From positions 1-7,966 of the forward strand of contig DYOJ01000071.1 of NCBI GenBank assembly GCA_020720705.1: a DNA stretch of 7,966 nt, in the 5' to 3' direction. Positions 6,919 through 7,966 of this stretch are shown one piece after another (position 1 is the first letter of the stretch; each line of letters begins with the position of its first letter). The translations under genes were made by a program, and so were the position numbers. The stretch is from Acetofilamentum sp. Its GTDB lineage: Bacteria > Bacteroidota > Bacteroidia > Bacteroidales > JAADGE01. The notes beneath the pieces are model-generated. The model ran no database searches, had not been told where the DNA came from, and saw only the letters and a list, made by a program, of their open reading frames with translations.

Positions 6919-6989
6919 TACTGTTTACGGTTTAAAGTTGAGAGTTTAGATAGACACAAATAATAGATTCTCAGTTAATTACAGAAAAT
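6919..6989. repeat. Dispersed intergenic repeat, copy 2, with GTTTANN heptads
   Basis: Positions 6919-6950 read TACTGTTTACG, GTTTAAA, GTTGAGA, GTTTAGA in 7-base steps and share TACTGTTTAC exactly with positions 1-10 and 53-62. The following 6961-6989 matches 4943-4971 at 25 of 29 bases. It lies upstream of the OMP-LRR pair, as copy 1 lies downstream. No coding potential is visible. Confidence 0.55.
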
Positions 6990-7071
6990 ATAAATCTCAG
7001 CCTATCCCCGATGATAGTATAAATGACTTAAAATGATGTTTTAGAATTTACGCACAAACAATTAAACTCAA
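6990..7071. other. Gap downstream of the small lipoprotein gene; weak stem-loop
   Basis: This stretch joins the repeat at 6919-6989 to the lipoprotein stop. On the minus strand CTATC (7017-7013) can pair with GATAG (7006-7002) around the loop ATCGGG, followed by GCTGAGATTTATATTTT. It could be a weak terminator for the lipoprotein gene, but the stem is only 5 bp. Nothing else is visible. Confidence 0.25.
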
Positions 7072-7260
7072 TTAGATTTGATTGACTCCCATATTTTGTT
7101 CATCAATCAGTTTTTCGTTTTCGTTCTCCAAAGCATCGCCGGATTCTCGATGATAAACCGAAGGCGGATACGCAGGACACAGCCGTTTTCTGGAGCATGA
7201 GGTGAACACTACGCTGCCAAGTATTAAAATTACAGAAGCAAGAACAATTAACTTTTTCAT
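7072..7260 (-). CDS. Small lipoprotein (62 residues)
   Basis: The protein begins M-K-K-L-I-V-L-A-S-V-I-L-I-L-G, a typical lipoprotein signal, and ends it at V-F-T-S-C22, so lipidation at C22 is likely. The mature chain would be about 41 residues. It opens C-S-R-K-R-L-C28-P-A-Y-P, with a second cysteine, and ends in a charged Glu/Asn/Asp-rich tail (40-62) without recognisable domains. Very small lipoproteins with a Cys-Ser, basic residues and then Cys-Pro-Ala-Tyr recur in Bacteroidota as I know the group; their role is not known to me. A well-formed promoter at 7360-7331 and an ATG at 7258-7260 support it as a real gene despite its size. Its leader contains an unusual triple tandem repeat. It is divergent from the MmcQ-like gene. 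Confidence 0.75.
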   Translation of the reverse strand: MKKLIVLASVILILGSVVFTSCSRKRLCPAYPPSVYHRESGDALENENEKLIDEQNMGVNQI

Positions 7261-7279
7261 ATTTCTTAATATCTAAATT

Positions 7280-7320
7280 AGGACAAAATAATAAGGACAA
7301 AATAACAGCACAAAATAATA
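7280..7320 (-). repeat. Triple tandem 13-14-mer in the lipoprotein leader
   Basis: Plus-strand units start at 7280, 7294 and 7307: AGGACAAAATAATA, AGGACAAAATAAC, AGCACAAAATAATA. Read on the transcribed minus strand, each unit gives TTATTTTGT, close to the -7 promoter box but one base off. The array lies between the best promoter (7331-7360) and the start codon, so it would be in the 5' UTR. It may serve as repeated weak promoters, a repressor site or an RNA-binding site; none of these is shown. Confidence 0.6.
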
Positions 7321-7330
7321 GCTCACAATG

Positions 7331-7360
7331 CAAATATACAACTAATTTTATGATTTCAAA
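7331..7360 (-). promoter_or_regulatory. Bacteroidota-type promoter for the small lipoprotein gene
   Basis: On the minus strand TTTG (7360-7357), an 18-base spacer and TATATTTG (7338-7331) match the Bacteroidota consensus. Transcription would start near 7324, leaving a leader of about 64 bases that contains the tandem repeat. The spacer is slightly shorter than in the ssb promoter. Confidence 0.65.
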
Positions 7361-7418
7361 TAATCTTGATATTTAAACTCAAAAATTATTCCGAATATTG
7401 TTTTTTTAAATAAAAATT

Positions 7419-7778
7419 ATGAATGTAGAAGAAATCCTCAATTATTGTTTGGCTAAGCCCTACACAACCCAAGAATTTCCGTTCAACGAAACTGTTATGG
7501 TGATGAAAGTTGCAGAAAAAATGTATTTACTTACCGATTTAGAAGGCGAATTTCACATTGCCCTCAAATGCGCTCCCGAAAAGGTAATAGAATTGCGAGA
7601 ACATTATCCTGCGGTTAAGGCAGCATTTCACATGAACAAATCCAATTGGAACTCAATACATATAAACGGCACAATTACGGACAGCATAATTCGCGAATGG
7701 ATAGATGAATCGTATAATCTTGTTGTTAAAGGTTTTACAAAAAAGAAAAGGCTTGAACTCGGTTTAACGGATATTTAA
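7419..7778 (+). CDS. MmcQ/YjbR-family protein
   Basis: The 119-residue protein has the full length and typical motifs of the MmcQ/YjbR family, a small cytoplasmic alpha/beta fold often annotated as DNA-binding, although its function is not well established. Visible family segments are the N-terminal helix ending L-A-K-P-Y-T-T-Q-E-F-P-F (11-22), the strand pair V-M-V-M-K-V-A-E-K-M-Y-L-L (26-38), H62-Y-P-A-V-K-A-A-F-H71-M-N-K-S-N-W77-N-S-I, and the C-terminal W94-I-D-E-S98-Y99-N-L-V-V-K-G-F-T-K-K. The ATG follows an A/T-rich stretch (TAAATAAAAATT) without a Shine-Dalgarno sequence, as usual in this phylum. No exact promoter consensus is seen; TAATCTTG at 7361-7368 is one base off the -7 box. 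It is the only plus-strand gene here and stands alone, with a MITE-like repeat 23 bp after its stop. Confidence 0.9.
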   Translation: MNVEEILNYCLAKPYTTQEFPFNETVMVMKVAEKMYLLTDLEGEFHIALKCAPEKVIELREHYPAVKAAFHMNKSNWNSIHINGTITDSIIREWIDESYNLVVKGFTKKKRLELGLTDI

Positions 7779-7795
7779 TTTGTGATTTAGATTTA

Positions 7796-7919
7796 CATCT
7801 TTGAGTCTACTCCGGAAAGTGTTTTTAGCAGCTAAGCGGTTTTATAAGTGTCTGAATATCTACATTATGTTTATCTATTAATAACCGCTAAGCGGCTTAT
7901 CGGAGTGGTCTCATCTTTG
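7796..7919. mobile_element. MITE-like inverted-repeat element with flanking direct repeats
   Basis: The termini TGAGTCTACTCCG (7802-7814) and CGGAGTGGTCTCA (7901-7913) are inverted repeats with 11 of 13 matches. Inside them GCTAAGCGGTT (7831-7841) pairs with AACCGCTAAGC (7883-7893) at 10 of 11 positions. The 8-mer CATCTTTG occurs directly at both edges (7796-7803 and 7912-7919), which could be a target-site duplication; strictly outside the termini the repeat is TCTT. No ORF is inside. This is what a non-autonomous transposon remnant looks like. The alternative is a large hairpin acting at the 3' end of the MmcQ-like transcript. The right arm lacks about nine bases relative to the left. Confidence 0.6.
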
Positions 7920-7966
7920 TTTTTGTATTTCAAAACATGTTTTTTTTTAGTGTCATGCGTTTTGTT

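Noticed and set aside
1..7966. tRNA, rRNA or known riboswitch
   Set aside because: Scanning the gaps by eye I saw no cloverleaf with T-arm GTTCRA signature, no rRNA-like sequence and no riboswitch core; a covariance-model search was not possible.

Overview
The window looks like a chromosomal segment of a Bacteroidota (Bacteroidetes) genome. Three lines of evidence agree. The neighbouring genes ssb, gldE and gldD form a block typical of this phylum. The promoters that can be read fit its sigma factor (TTTG, about 18-20 bases, TAnnTTTG). Genes start without Shine-Dalgarno sequences and the DNA is AT-rich. The order or genus cannot be fixed from the sequence; a Bacteroidales-like or other environmental lineage is a guess.

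Layout. Positions 1-277 hold GTTTA-type heptad repeats and a 144-bp nested inverted repeat. On the minus strand follow a Uma2-family PD-(D/E)XK nuclease-like gene (278-865), a 225-bp gap, and the operon ssb (3517-3056), gldE (2988-1675) and gldD (1678-1091), where gldE and gldD overlap by ATGA. A strong-looking promoter precedes ssb. Upstream of it is a secreted M28 zinc peptidase (4866-3589). Next come two closely spaced minus-strand genes: an outer-membrane-type beta-rich protein (6811-6029) and a secreted leucine-rich-repeat protein with twelve 23-residue repeats (6016-4979). Diverged copies of one intergenic repeat lie on either side of this pair. A 62-residue lipoprotein (7260-7072, minus) has a good promoter and an unusual tandem repeat in its leader. 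It is divergent from a MmcQ/YjbR-family gene (7419-7778, the only plus-strand gene). The window ends in a short MITE-like element (7802-7913) bounded by direct repeats.

How the genes fit together. Most products are exported or membrane-bound: GldD and GldE (gliding motility/type IX secretion associated), the M28 peptidase, the LRR protein, the beta-barrel candidate and the small lipoprotein. The window is therefore mainly cell-envelope biology plus the housekeeping gene ssb. I see no phage, CRISPR, toxin-antitoxin or complete transposon genes. The least explained parts are the intergenic repeats: two different hairpin-forming elements, the heptad arrays, the repeats around the LRR/OMP pair, and the tandem 13-14-mers in the lipoprotein leader. 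I did not find a convincing new multi-gene system; the repeats and the LRR/OMP pair are the best leads.
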